Shown one piece after another: positions 8,767 through 15,950 of a DNA stretch of 64,000 nt (its first letter is position 1; every line of letters starts with the position of its first letter). The position numbers and the translations under genes were made by a program. The notes beneath the pieces are model-generated. The model did no database searches and was not told the DNA's origin. It was given only the letters and a program-made list of their open reading frames with translations. This DNA comes from an uncultured Celeribacter sp. (lineage in GTDB: Bacteria; Pseudomonadota; Alphaproteobacteria; Rhodobacterales; Rhodobacteraceae), in NCBI RefSeq assembly GCF_963676475.1, contig NZ_OY781107.1, positions 1 through 64,000 of the forward strand. Reading direction: 5' to 3'.

Positions 8767-9864
8767 TCAATGCGACATCGGGCTGCTTGCCATGGCCTCT
8801 GCCCTCGCCAGCATTCTGGACACGTGGCGCAGGTTGAACTCATGCGCCTCAGCAACCTGGTTGATCACCTCGCAAATCGCGCCCAGGGCAGCATCAGACA
8901 GCCCCTGTCGTGCGCCCTCGCGCTCCGCGAAGGAGATGAGGTCATTCTTGCCGGGGCCGGCGAGGCGCAGGATTTCCAGGCGGCTCAGGAACGGGGCCGG
9001 AAGCGTCCTCAGGCTGTTCGAGGTCAGGACCCAGCTGATCCAGGACATGTCGAAGCCGACCTGGTAGTAGAGGCACTTCCAGGCCACGGCAGACGAGCGT
9101 TCCAGCAGCGGTAGTAGCCCGTCGGCCAAGCCGTAGGCCTGCCCCTTGGTCGAGGTCGGTGTTCCGGCCTTCTCGATCTCGTCGATCACCACGATCGGGT
9201 TCGCGCAGAGACTCTGCACGATGGTTTGCAGGGGCCGTCCCGGGAAGGCCGTGCCCCAGCCGCGTTGCGAGCCGTTGACGACGAAGGAGGCCTGCTCCGC
9301 GGTTCCCTCGATGCCACAGCGCGGCACCCCGAGATGGCGCCCGAGCTCGCGCGACCATACGCTCTTGCCGATCCCCGGCGGGCCATCAAGCAGCACGGGC
9401 GGCAGACGGAATCCGGGCTCCCCCACCCGCACCGAGCGACGCATCGCCTTCCAGAGGAAGTCGGTGGCGGCCGCCATCCAGGGCATCTCGGCATGAATGG
9501 CCGCGGCGATCTCATCGGCGCGGTGCTCGCTGGCGATGCCGACCAGATCGGCCCCGCCGCGGAACACCTCCAGCGCGCGCCGATCATCCGAGCTGAGATG
9601 GCTGAGCCCCGAAACCTTGGCGCGCGCGCCCATTACCCGGCGCGCACGGCGCAGCACCTTGTTCCGGTCCTTCTCCGAGAGATGCACCGCAATGAGGTCC
9701 TCGTTCCAGCGCAACTCATCTTCAAAGTCTCCCGGAACCTTTGGGGACACCCCGTCCTGAAGGGCACGGAGCTTGCGCAGGTGCCACTCGAAGCGGCGCT
9801 TGAGCGCGAACTCGTTCTCGTCGGGGTCGGCAAAACGGGCATCGATGAACTTGATCTTCGACAT
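8767..9864 (-). CDS. Lon-like AAA+ ATPase without protease domain
   Basis: This 365-residue protein carries a AAA+ module close to that of Lon protease. Walker A GPPGIGKS is at 161-168, Walker B IVVIDEIEKAG at 224-234, sensor 1 WVLTSN at 278-283, and an arginine finger in APFLSRLEI (R295). FPGRPLQTIVQS matches the Lon segment before Walker B. The Lon N-domain and Ser-Lys peptidase domain are absent; residues 1-150 are helical and charged. The start at 9864 is chosen for GGACCTCC just upstream. The gene lies alone, beyond the tnsABC terminator, and could belong to the transposon or to cargo. Its function is unknown; an ATP-driven remodelling role is inferred. Confidence 0.75.
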   Translation of the reverse strand: MSKIKFIDARFADPDENEFALKRRFEWHLRKLRALQDGVSPKVPGDFEDELRWNEDLIAVHLSEKDRNKVLRRARRVMGARAKVSGLSHLSSDDRRALEVFRGGADLVGIASEHRADEIAAAIHAEMPWMAAATDFLWKAMRRSVRVGEPGFRLPPVLLDGPPGIGKSVWSRELGRHLGVPRCGIEGTAEQASFVVNGSQRGWGTAFPGRPLQTIVQSLCANPIVVIDEIEKAGTPTSTKGQAYGLADGLLPLLERSSAVAWKCLYYQVGFDMSWISWVLTSNSLRTLPAPFLSRLEILRLAGPGKNDLISFAEREGARQGLSDAALGAICEVINQVAEAHEFNLRHVSRMLARAEAMASSPMSH

Positions 9865-10357
9865 GGAGGTCCTTTCTGGCGCGTTGCGCCATGCCCTCGG
9901 GCAGAGGTTCTGCTGGAGGGGGATGTTGGAAAGAACCCGGCCGGATTTGCCCAGAGAGATGCCGAAAGCGCGGCTGGCCGTCAACGGCGCCCACCAAGAC
10001 GGAGCGCTCCGACGGCGCATCAAAGGCCGCAAATACGCCAGACGCGCAAGCCATTGATATAAAAAGAAACCACCGACTGCAGTGCAGCCGATGGTCATTA
10101 ATCCTGTGCCGGAATGGACAAATTACTCCGGAAATGGACAAGTTTTAGTGGGTCCTACAACAATTTTAGTCAGAGAAAGCAGATGAATGCGCAAAATCAA
10201 TCACTTCCGATTCGGCGCCAGGAATCCATAAACATTTCCAACAACTTGCAGGACGCGACTTCCGGATGGAAAGCATAAGCCTGCGCAGAAACCAAAAACC
10301 TGCGCAGCATCAAAGGCTTATCTCATGAGGTCATCCAGGCGGCAGCATCCGGCCATG
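9865..10357. other. intergenic region between Lon-like ATPase and tnsC terminator
   Basis: No gene was recognised. This should hold the promoter of the leftward ATPase gene. Visible structure includes the two CCGGAATGGACAA-type repeats at 10109-10141 and two direct copies of CCTGCGCAG (10280-10288 and 10299-10307), 19 bases apart. A transposon end could lie here. Confidence 0.5.
10109..10141. repeat. tandem repeat resembling transposase binding sites
   Basis: Two near-identical copies, CCGGAATGGACAA (from 10109) and CCGGAAATGGACAA (10128-10141), lie 19 bases apart. On the minus strand they read TTGTCCATTTCCGG and TTGTCCATTCCGG, so each begins with TGTCC. Short spaced repeats starting with TGT are the usual form of ends bound by TnsB/TniA or IstA transposases. 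No matching inverted copy was found near the right side of the region. Confidence 0.4.
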
Positions 10358-10384
10358 AAAAAACCCGCGCCGAAGCGCGGGTTT
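10358..10384 (-). terminator. intrinsic terminator of the tnsABC operon
   Basis: The perfect hairpin AAACCCGCGC (10361-10370) / GCGCGGGTTT (10375-10384) has a 4-nt loop. On the minus strand it is followed by six T (plus-strand A at 10358-10363). It lies 27 bases after the tnsC stop. Confidence 0.88.
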
Positions 10385-10410
10385 CTCGAAGTCTGAATTC
10401 TCCTGGAAGA

Positions 10411-11400
10411 TCAGGTGCCGATGGCGGCCCGGAACGGCTTGTCCCTCCGGAACATCCTCTCGTAGCTGTCATGGGTGAATGGTGTCGCCAGCTGGTTCAT
10501 TCCGGTTTTCTCACACCAGGCCGCCACGAAATCCGACCGCTCAACCACCCCTTCACTCCTGGCAACGGCAAGCGCGATGGCATCGACGACCATGTCGATG
10601 ACCAGACCCCACCTGAATGCGCCGGCGGTCGCAAGGCGGTGCAAGAAATCTCCCGTCGGTAGGCCGGCATCTACATTGAGCCCCGCGCTGATCGCGTAGC
10701 TGCCGACGATCTCGTTGAGGGTTTCGTAGTCCTGTGCCGGATGCCCGGGCGCACTGCTCAGATCGATTTCCTGGAACTCGATCCTTGTCATCAGCCGATC
10801 GAGCTGCGGCTCGCGTTGCACATAGCCTCCCAGTTCTGGAACCCCCGAAAGGATCAATATGAGGGGCCAGTCATGTGACTTCATGAGCGTCTTAAACGCA
10901 TCCAGGACGCTCAGAACCTCGGCATCCGACTTTCCGCGCATGATATGCTGGGCTTCGTCGTAGTAGATTTCGACGACGCCCTGGAGCTTGGCCTGCTTGA
11001 CGACCAGATCCCAGATCTCAAACTGGGTTCGGCGCGTCTTGTTCGTAATCGGATAGCCCAAGGCGTGAAGTGTCTTGCGGCCAAGATCCTTCCAGCTTCC
11101 TTTCGCCTCAAGCACGCAGCTTGCAAACCGCGCATCCTTGCCGTCCGGCAAGAGAACGGCGGTCTCGTTGAAGCGATTCAACATGTCCGAGATCTCGGCC
11201 GTCTTACCCGAGCCGGACAGCCCCGTGACAAGGAGGCTCCGCGCCTCGAAGCCCTTCCCGGACTGCAGACGCCCAAGGTGGCGGCTGAAGAGCTGCGCGA
11301 AAGTCTGCTGAAGTTCCTCGCCCCTGGCGAGCGGGAAGTGCCGCTGCGCCAGATCCGCGTTCAGGTTTGCCAACGAGGGAATGATGAAGGGGTTGGTCAC
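10411..11400 (-). CDS. tniB: TnsC/TniB-like AAA+ transposition regulator
   Basis: This 329-residue AAA+ ATPase belongs to the TniB/TnsC group. Walker A GLSGSGKT is at 60-67, Walker B VVEIYYDEAQHI at 142-153, and the sensor-like ILSGVPEL at 183-190. In Tn7-like elements this protein forms ATP-bound filaments on DNA and links the target selector (TniQ/TnsD) to the transposase. It is the last gene of the leftward tnsA-tnsB-tnsC operon, 28 bases after tnsB and just before an intrinsic terminator. All motifs look intact. TniB is the closer name because of the short N-terminus. Confidence 0.9.
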   Translation of the reverse strand: MTNPFIIPSLANLNADLAQRHFPLARGEELQQTFAQLFSRHLGRLQSGKGFEARSLLVTGLSGSGKTAEISDMLNRFNETAVLLPDGKDARFASCVLEAKGSWKDLGRKTLHALGYPITNKTRRTQFEIWDLVVKQAKLQGVVEIYYDEAQHIMRGKSDAEVLSVLDAFKTLMKSHDWPLILILSGVPELGGYVQREPQLDRLMTRIEFQEIDLSSAPGHPAQDYETLNEIVGSYAISAGLNVDAGLPTGDFLHRLATAGAFRWGLVIDMVVDAIALAVARSEGVVERSDFVAAWCEKTGMNQLATPFTHDSYERMFRRDKPFRAAIGT

Positions 11401-11428
11401 AGTTTGCTATCCTTGATGTGGCTAAACG

Positions 11429-13306
11429 TCATGGTCTTGACGTCGTCATGGTGTGGCGCCGAAGTGCTCCCCTTCGTTGGGGCACATCCGTCGGTCCAGC
11501 GGACTGCGGCGGAGGTGCGCTTACCTTAGGAGGCGTCGATGCGGACGGCGGTTTGGACAGAGCCGTACCCGCCGGGCGTGCCGGCACCACACCCGACGTG
11601 CGCCCCCTGCTCATGAGCTGCCCGGGAGCAGCGGTGACCTCTTTCTCCGTGCCGGCCGCCAAGTTTTGAAGTGCCGTCGAGTTGAACGGGATATTGAATG
11701 CCCTCACACCTTCGGATGTCGTGGTTGCCTGGACTTTTTCTCCAAGGTGCAAACAACGGCTTCGCTGGGAGGGCGCCTCAATAGGCCCATAGCGCCGCAG
11801 GGCTTCTTCCCGTTTCTGACGAGGGGGCGCGCCAAACATCCCGGTGCCGCGGTGCGGACGGAAGGGGTATTCATCGACGAAGTACCGCGTGATCGTTCCG
11901 TAGAGCTGATCGTGACTGAGTTCCGCAGATGCCTTGGGATCATAGCCGGTCAGCTCTCCCGGACGGCTGCCCGTATATCCAGGCTGGAAGTTCAGAACAT
12001 CCCATTGCGTCGTACCGAAAAGCCGCTCGACAAATTGCTTATCCATTGGCTGATAGGCACGCGCTGTCATGACGGTCATCCCCATGCCAAGCTGGCTGGC
12101 GTAGACTTCGGCATTTCGAGTTGCAGTGCCATTGTCCGCCAGGGCGAGGCCCAGCCGCACCGGAGGAGCGGGGTCCTGCTTGCACCCGTACCGCACCTTC
12201 TCTTTAGTCTTGTCGCGCGTCGCCATGCGAAGCAGAGCCTTGCTGTGGTCAGCGTCGGCTGTCTCGGAGATGATCCAGCCAAGTACCTCGCGGGTAGCAA
12301 CATCCAGGATCATATGGAGCCAGCAGCGGCGGATCTCATTGTCCGCAAGCTCCTGCGGGGCTTCTTTAGGATTGATTACTTCGGCACGCTCGACACCGTC
12401 GCCGGAGGTGAAAATCGACAGCAGGCACTGGTCCCATTCGAACTTCTCACCAAAGGCCAAGGCGCGCACGTCGGTTGACCCGGCTCCCTTGGTGTTGGTC
12501 CCGTGCCGCGTCCCACCGCGACCGAGCACGGCGACGACATCGGAAATCGCTTTCGCGCGCGTACGGACCGTCGTGATCGAGGGGAAATTGATCTCTTGCG
12601 CCATCTCTCTCGGAGAGCGGTGGAACACCTTTGTCGCCAGCTTGAAAACAGATGCCAGTTTCGGCTGTCTGGGATCATGCCAACGATTCAGGACATAGTC
12701 GATGAACCGCTCTTGCCATTCGCAGAGCCTGGGCTCCCGACGCCCCTTCATGCGATCACGATCTGCCAGGACCACCGGGTTCTGCTCGAAGCGATGGTAG
12801 ACGTCGCGGTAGCTGGCCAAGGTCCGCCCTTGCGGGACATCGAAGCCGCTTGCGAGCTTCCCGCCGCGGCGTGTCCCGAGGAAATTGTGTCCCGGTGCGA
12901 TCTCTTCCGCGCGGTTCAGTAGAAGACGGCGATGCGTACCGCTCTTGTTCATGCTGCGCTGGGTGAGCTTCACGCCCTCGGCGCGCAGCTCGTCTTGGGC
13001 GATAACAAGGGCGAGACGCGCTTGGACAATTCGCTGATCGTCCTCCGAAAGCTGCTCGACGCACTCGAGGCCGCCGGTGTACTCGAGCAGTGCCTTCCGT
13101 TTTTCGACGGCGGCAGGCTTGATGACCTCGCAATCCCGGTTTCGAATTGCAGTCTCAACCCGCTCCAGCGAAAGCGTGAAACACTCGCCGGTTTCCTTGC
13201 ATTCCACCGCATAGCCGCTCTCCTCGCGAACCGACACAGTCAGTTCGCGACCGTCCAGCTGGAGGACGGATCCCCTGGGGATGTTGTAGAGCGGCTGCGA
13301 AGTCAT
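11429..13306 (-). CDS. tniA: TnsB/TniA-like DDE transposase
   Basis: This 625-residue retroviral-integrase-type transposase carries the Mu-transposase C-terminal region. The catalytic triad is visible: D292 in EWDQC, D391 in LADNGT and E427 in QFVERLFGT, with 35 residues between the last two. An N-terminal HTH-rich region (about 95-260) should bind the transposon ends. A Pro/Ser/Ala-rich tail (about 565-625) matches the flexible end that contacts TnsC. The ATG at 13306 makes a 4-bp overlap with the tnsA stop; a longer frame from 13423 is only a shadow of tnsA. It joins 3' ends to target DNA. Confidence 0.92.
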   Translation of the reverse strand: MTSQPLYNIPRGSVLQLDGRELTVSVREESGYAVECKETGECFTLSLERVETAIRNRDCEVIKPAAVEKRKALLEYTGGLECVEQLSEDDQRIVQARLALVIAQDELRAEGVKLTQRSMNKSGTHRRLLLNRAEEIAPGHNFLGTRRGGKLASGFDVPQGRTLASYRDVYHRFEQNPVVLADRDRMKGRREPRLCEWQERFIDYVLNRWHDPRQPKLASVFKLATKVFHRSPREMAQEINFPSITTVRTRAKAISDVVAVLGRGGTRHGTNTKGAGSTDVRALAFGEKFEWDQCLLSIFTSGDGVERAEVINPKEAPQELADNEIRRCWLHMILDVATREVLGWIISETADADHSKALLRMATRDKTKEKVRYGCKQDPAPPVRLGLALADNGTATRNAEVYASQLGMGMTVMTARAYQPMDKQFVERLFGTTQWDVLNFQPGYTGSRPGELTGYDPKASAELSHDQLYGTITRYFVDEYPFRPHRGTGMFGAPPRQKREEALRRYGPIEAPSQRSRCLHLGEKVQATTTSEGVRAFNIPFNSTALQNLAAGTEKEVTAAPGQLMSRGRTSGVVPARPAGTALSKPPSASTPPKVSAPPPQSAGPTDVPQRRGALRRHTMTTSRP

Positions 13307-14043
13307 ACGTTCAGCGCGACCCGCGAGGGGTAGTCGATGACCCCATGCATGTCCGTCCAGAGCACATTCTGGCCGATGAGCCGCATCGCCGCCTGGTAGC
13401 AGCGACCCGGCTCGAAGTCGCAATTCTTGATGAGGTCGCTCAGGTACCAGTAGTTAGTCATGCGCGCGGCATCTTCGACAATCTTGTCGGCTTCGTCATC
13501 CGCAAGCTGCAGATAGTCCCAGATACGGCGAAGGTTATCGCGGTATGCCCGCGTGTAATCATCGGTGCAGACGACCATGCAGTCGTCAGCGAATTCCTCG
13601 GTGACCGCAGCGAAGATGTCGTCGATCTCATCCTGGGTTTCGCGCTTCGCCAAGCTCGTCGCGTTGCGGACGAAGACCGCGCGCCGGTACCCATCCTTGA
13701 ACGTCAGCCGCAAGTCGAACCGATGGGTCCGCACCTTGCGCTTCTGCCGACAGTAGAAGCTGAGTGGAGGAAGCTGCACCTCCAGCCCATAGAGCTCGGG
13801 GCTGCGAAGGGCATCCAGGGCGACGGCGTATTCGGACTCGCCATCGAAATGATAAACCTGCCGGATACCGCCCGTCATCGGCGTTGCGATCGCGGCCGAC
13901 ACACGCTTGACCGTGTCGCTGCGCGTCAACGGATTGCGGTCACCTGCATAGGGCAGAACCCCGTGGATCGGCGCCACCACCAGAGCTGGCTTTTTCTTCT
14001 TGGGTGCCGGTTGGTCCTGCAACCAGTCTTCGTAGTTCGACAT
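13303..14043 (-). CDS. tnsA: TnsA-like transposon endonuclease
   Basis: This 246-residue protein resembles TnsA, which cleaves transposon 5' ends so that the element moves by cut-and-paste. The restriction-endonuclease-like core is seen in residues 60-130: acidic residues in GESEYAVALD (E69, E71), then D110 in RFDLRL. The next strand normally carries Q/E-x-K but here reads VFVRN, putting R126 where the catalytic lysine is expected. The C-terminal helical part (about 140-246) fits the TnsC-contacting domain. It is first in the operon and overlaps tnsB by ATGA. Without an active TnsA, elements of this class tend to form cointegrates. Confidence 0.75.
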   Translation of the reverse strand: MSNYEDWLQDQPAPKKKKPALVVAPIHGVLPYAGDRNPLTRSDTVKRVSAAIATPMTGGIRQVYHFDGESEYAVALDALRSPELYGLEVQLPPLSFYCRQKRKVRTHRFDLRLTFKDGYRRAVFVRNATSLAKRETQDEIDDIFAAVTEEFADDCMVVCTDDYTRAYRDNLRRIWDYLQLADDEADKIVEDAARMTNYWYLSDLIKNCDFEPGRCYQAAMRLIGQNVLWTDMHGVIDYPSRVALNV

Positions 14044-14639
14044 GCCGTCTCCGTTCCCGAAAACGAGGCGTTTCCGGGGTAGTCATCTTTTCATCCTGGA
14101 GCTCAGACCGCGCTTGCACGGACCGTTTTCGGCCTCTAGCGTGGCAAGTGATACACGGGCGATCTGTGCCCCACCTTCCAGGCGCGCACCCGAGGATGCG
14201 CGTTTTCTTTTGCGCAGGACTTGGCCCTCACGGACCGCCGACCTTGCACAAGGGGAAGGTCCGCGAATCCGCTGAAAATCCAAAACAGAAAAATGCGCCC
14301 GGCCTTCAAGGCTTTTGCCGAATTGGAGCCAACCCACTGAAAATGCGAAAAAATATCTTCGAAATTTTCTTCAAAGGACCACTTTGAAGGCCGTCGGCGT
14401 CACGTTCTCTGGGCCGGCGGGGCGATGACGGACATGTTCTCGCACGGTGCTCATGAGGACATCGCGAGAAGAAAATTGCCACGCGACATCAAGGGATCAG
14501 CCAGTGAGGTGATGAGACCTCACCCATATCGCCCTATAGTTGCACGCCGGGTAGGGGTCGCGTCATCCGCAACGATGCCCACACGTCGGCGGCCCAGAGG
14601 CGTGTCGATGAAGGCCCCTGACACGGCGGTTTGGAGGTC

Positions 14640-14674
14640 GGCTGGTTTGTTCCCTTGGTAGGGACAGACCAGCC
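14640..14674. repeat. strong hairpin
   Basis: GGCTGGTTTGTTCCCT (14640-14655) pairs with AGGGACAGACCAGCC (14660-14674) with one mismatch and one bulge around a 4-nt loop. There is no T tract on the minus strand and only AAATCATAAA after it on the plus strand. It may be a terminator for the genes from the right or part of a structured RNA. Confidence 0.5.
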
Positions 14675-14755
14675 AAATCATAAACCTCGACAGCCCGCGG
14701 CATAGAGTATGGTGGCCGGGAGTTCAGGCCCTGAGCCCTCTAGCGCACTACACAC

Positions 14756-14767
14756 GTGTCCGGACAC
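14756..14767. promoter_or_regulatory. 12-bp palindrome, possible operator
   Basis: GTGTCCGGACAC is a perfect dyad in the gene-free stretch between the tniQ operon and tnsABC. The size and symmetry fit a dimeric repressor site. No regulator gene is adjacent, so this is a weak call. Confidence 0.3.
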
Positions 14768-14989
14768 TGTACGCATAAGAACATAGGTATGTCGGTCCGC
14801 TCAGCCGACCTTACGATCACGCCAGGGTTCGCACGCGTCGCAAACGGCAGCTTTGACGGACTGCGCTGCAGCATTCTGATCTAGGTCTGGAGGTCGGCTC
14901 TGGGCCGGGAGCAGCGGCGCTTCCGGCTGAGGTCTCACTCCTGCGCATCATGCAGTCCCTAGCTGACTCACGAAGGTCTCGAGGCGAAG

Positions 14990-15364
14990 TCACTTCACCG
15001 CTGTATCGTCAGCCGCCGTCGAGAGAAGTGCTTCAAGGAGCCCTGGTTCAAACCAATTCCGGTCTTCCAGAACCTCTGCATCGACAACGGTCGGCTGACG
15101 CTTCAGCTCTGTCAGGCCAGAGGCCATGATGCGTGACATGCGATATCCACCGCGACGGCATAGGTAGACGGAGCCTGATCGACCAAGGAAGCGGTATTCG
15201 AGGTCATCCGCATGAATGGCGTGGATGCCTGAGTTTATGCGCCATGCATCCCCACTGAGATATCCGCCGCGCCAGCCGCCCAACACTCTAAGCTGAGTGA
15301 AAGCTCTGTCCCGCGTCGCAAACGAAACGTTCAGGATCACCCAGTCGTCAGGTGAATAGTCCAT
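14990..15364 (-). CDS. hypothetical protein in the TniQ operon region
   Basis: This 124-residue soluble protein of unknown function has no recognised domain. The ATG at 15364 (MDYSPDDW) is chosen because AAGGAG lies 8 bases upstream; a longer frame to 15562 has no good start. The middle part is rich in Gly, Arg and Tyr (GGWRGGYLSGDAWR, RRGGYRMSR) and the C-terminus is acidic. It lies 232 bases downstream of the tniQ-coupled gene at 15597-15950 on the same strand. The intervening hairpin at 15438-15460 could separate the two transcripts. Confidence 0.55.
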   Translation of the reverse strand: MDYSPDDWVILNVSFATRDRAFTQLRVLGGWRGGYLSGDAWRINSGIHAIHADDLEYRFLGRSGSVYLCRRGGYRMSRIMASGLTELKRQPTVVDAEVLEDRNWFEPGLLEALLSTAADDTAVK

Positions 15365-15437
15365 GTGAGTCTTCTCCTTAGTTCGTTGTCGGGAGTGCAA
15401 TATGTGGTGGGCGTGACACCGCCGGCCAGGGATGAAG

Positions 15438-15460
15438 CCCGATGCAAAGACTGCATCGGG
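15438..15460 (-). repeat. 9-bp hairpin between two transposon genes
   Basis: CCCGATGCA (15438-15446) and TGCATCGGG (15452-15460) are perfect complements around a 5-nt loop. No T run follows on either strand, so it may be a weak terminator or an RNA stability element of the tniQ transcript. Confidence 0.45.
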
Positions 15461-15596
15461 GTTTGCGCTCGTCATGCCGTGAAGCGGGGTGACCGAGGGC
15501 TTCGGGGGATCCCGTTTCAGCTCGACCGCAATGCTGGCCAAGTGGCCTAATCTGTCTCGCAAGTGGTATGCCTCGCGTGGCGAAGCCGCTCGTCAC

Positions 15597-15950
15597 CTAC
15601 TTGTCGTCGAACGGAGCCAGGATCGTTCTCAAGAATTCATATGTCTCTTCCGCCACGTCCTCCGCAGCTGAAGCAGGCAGGTCGTGATACCAGAACGACA
15701 TTGGCAGGGTTGGCTGAATCCAAGCGGGCTTCGCGTAGGTGTTGTCGAGACGAGCGATAAATTCCGCAAACTCGGCCTCATGGGCTTTGATGGCCTGGCT
15801 CCGGGGGCCAGTAAGTTTTTCGCAGTGAACGAAGACAGTACATTTTTCGCCCAGAACCAGCGCGTAGATGCATGGGATTTGATGAGCTTCGCAGTAGTTG
15901 GCATAATCCGTCACATCATTGCGGTCATATGTCGTGATGAGGTATTTCAT
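15597..15950 (-). CDS. hypothetical protein coupled to tniQ
   Basis: This 117-residue acidic protein has no recognised family. It begins with a strand-like MKYLITTYDRNDVTDYANYC and contains several aromatic residues (SFWYHDL). There is no signal peptide or membrane segment. Its ATG overlaps the tniQ stop by four bases (15947-15950), so it is very probably co-translated with the target selector. A role in the same system is inferred from position only. Confidence 0.6.
   Translation of the reverse strand: MKYLITTYDRNDVTDYANYCEAHQIPCIYALVLGEKCTVFVHCEKLTGPRSQAIKAHEAEFAEFIARLDNTYAKPAWIQPTLPMSFWYHDLPASAAEDVAEETYEFLRTILAPFDDK

Larger units (their letters stand above)
14044..14989. other. long gene-free region upstream of tnsABC
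   Basis: No plausible gene was found in 946 bases, although short ORFs occur. It must hold the promoter of the leftward tnsABC operon. Structures include an inverted repeat GTGAGGT/ACCTCAC (14504-14523), a strong hairpin at 14640-14674, and a perfect 12-bp palindrome GTGTCCGGACAC (14756-14767). An A+T-rich patch lies at 14340-14375. A non-coding RNA or regulatory array is possible, but nothing identifies one. Confidence 0.5.

Noticed and set aside
8767..9864. IstB (IS21 helper) identity for the AAA+ gene
   Set aside because: The motifs around Walker B and the sensor region follow Lon rather than IstB, and there is no IstA partner next to it.
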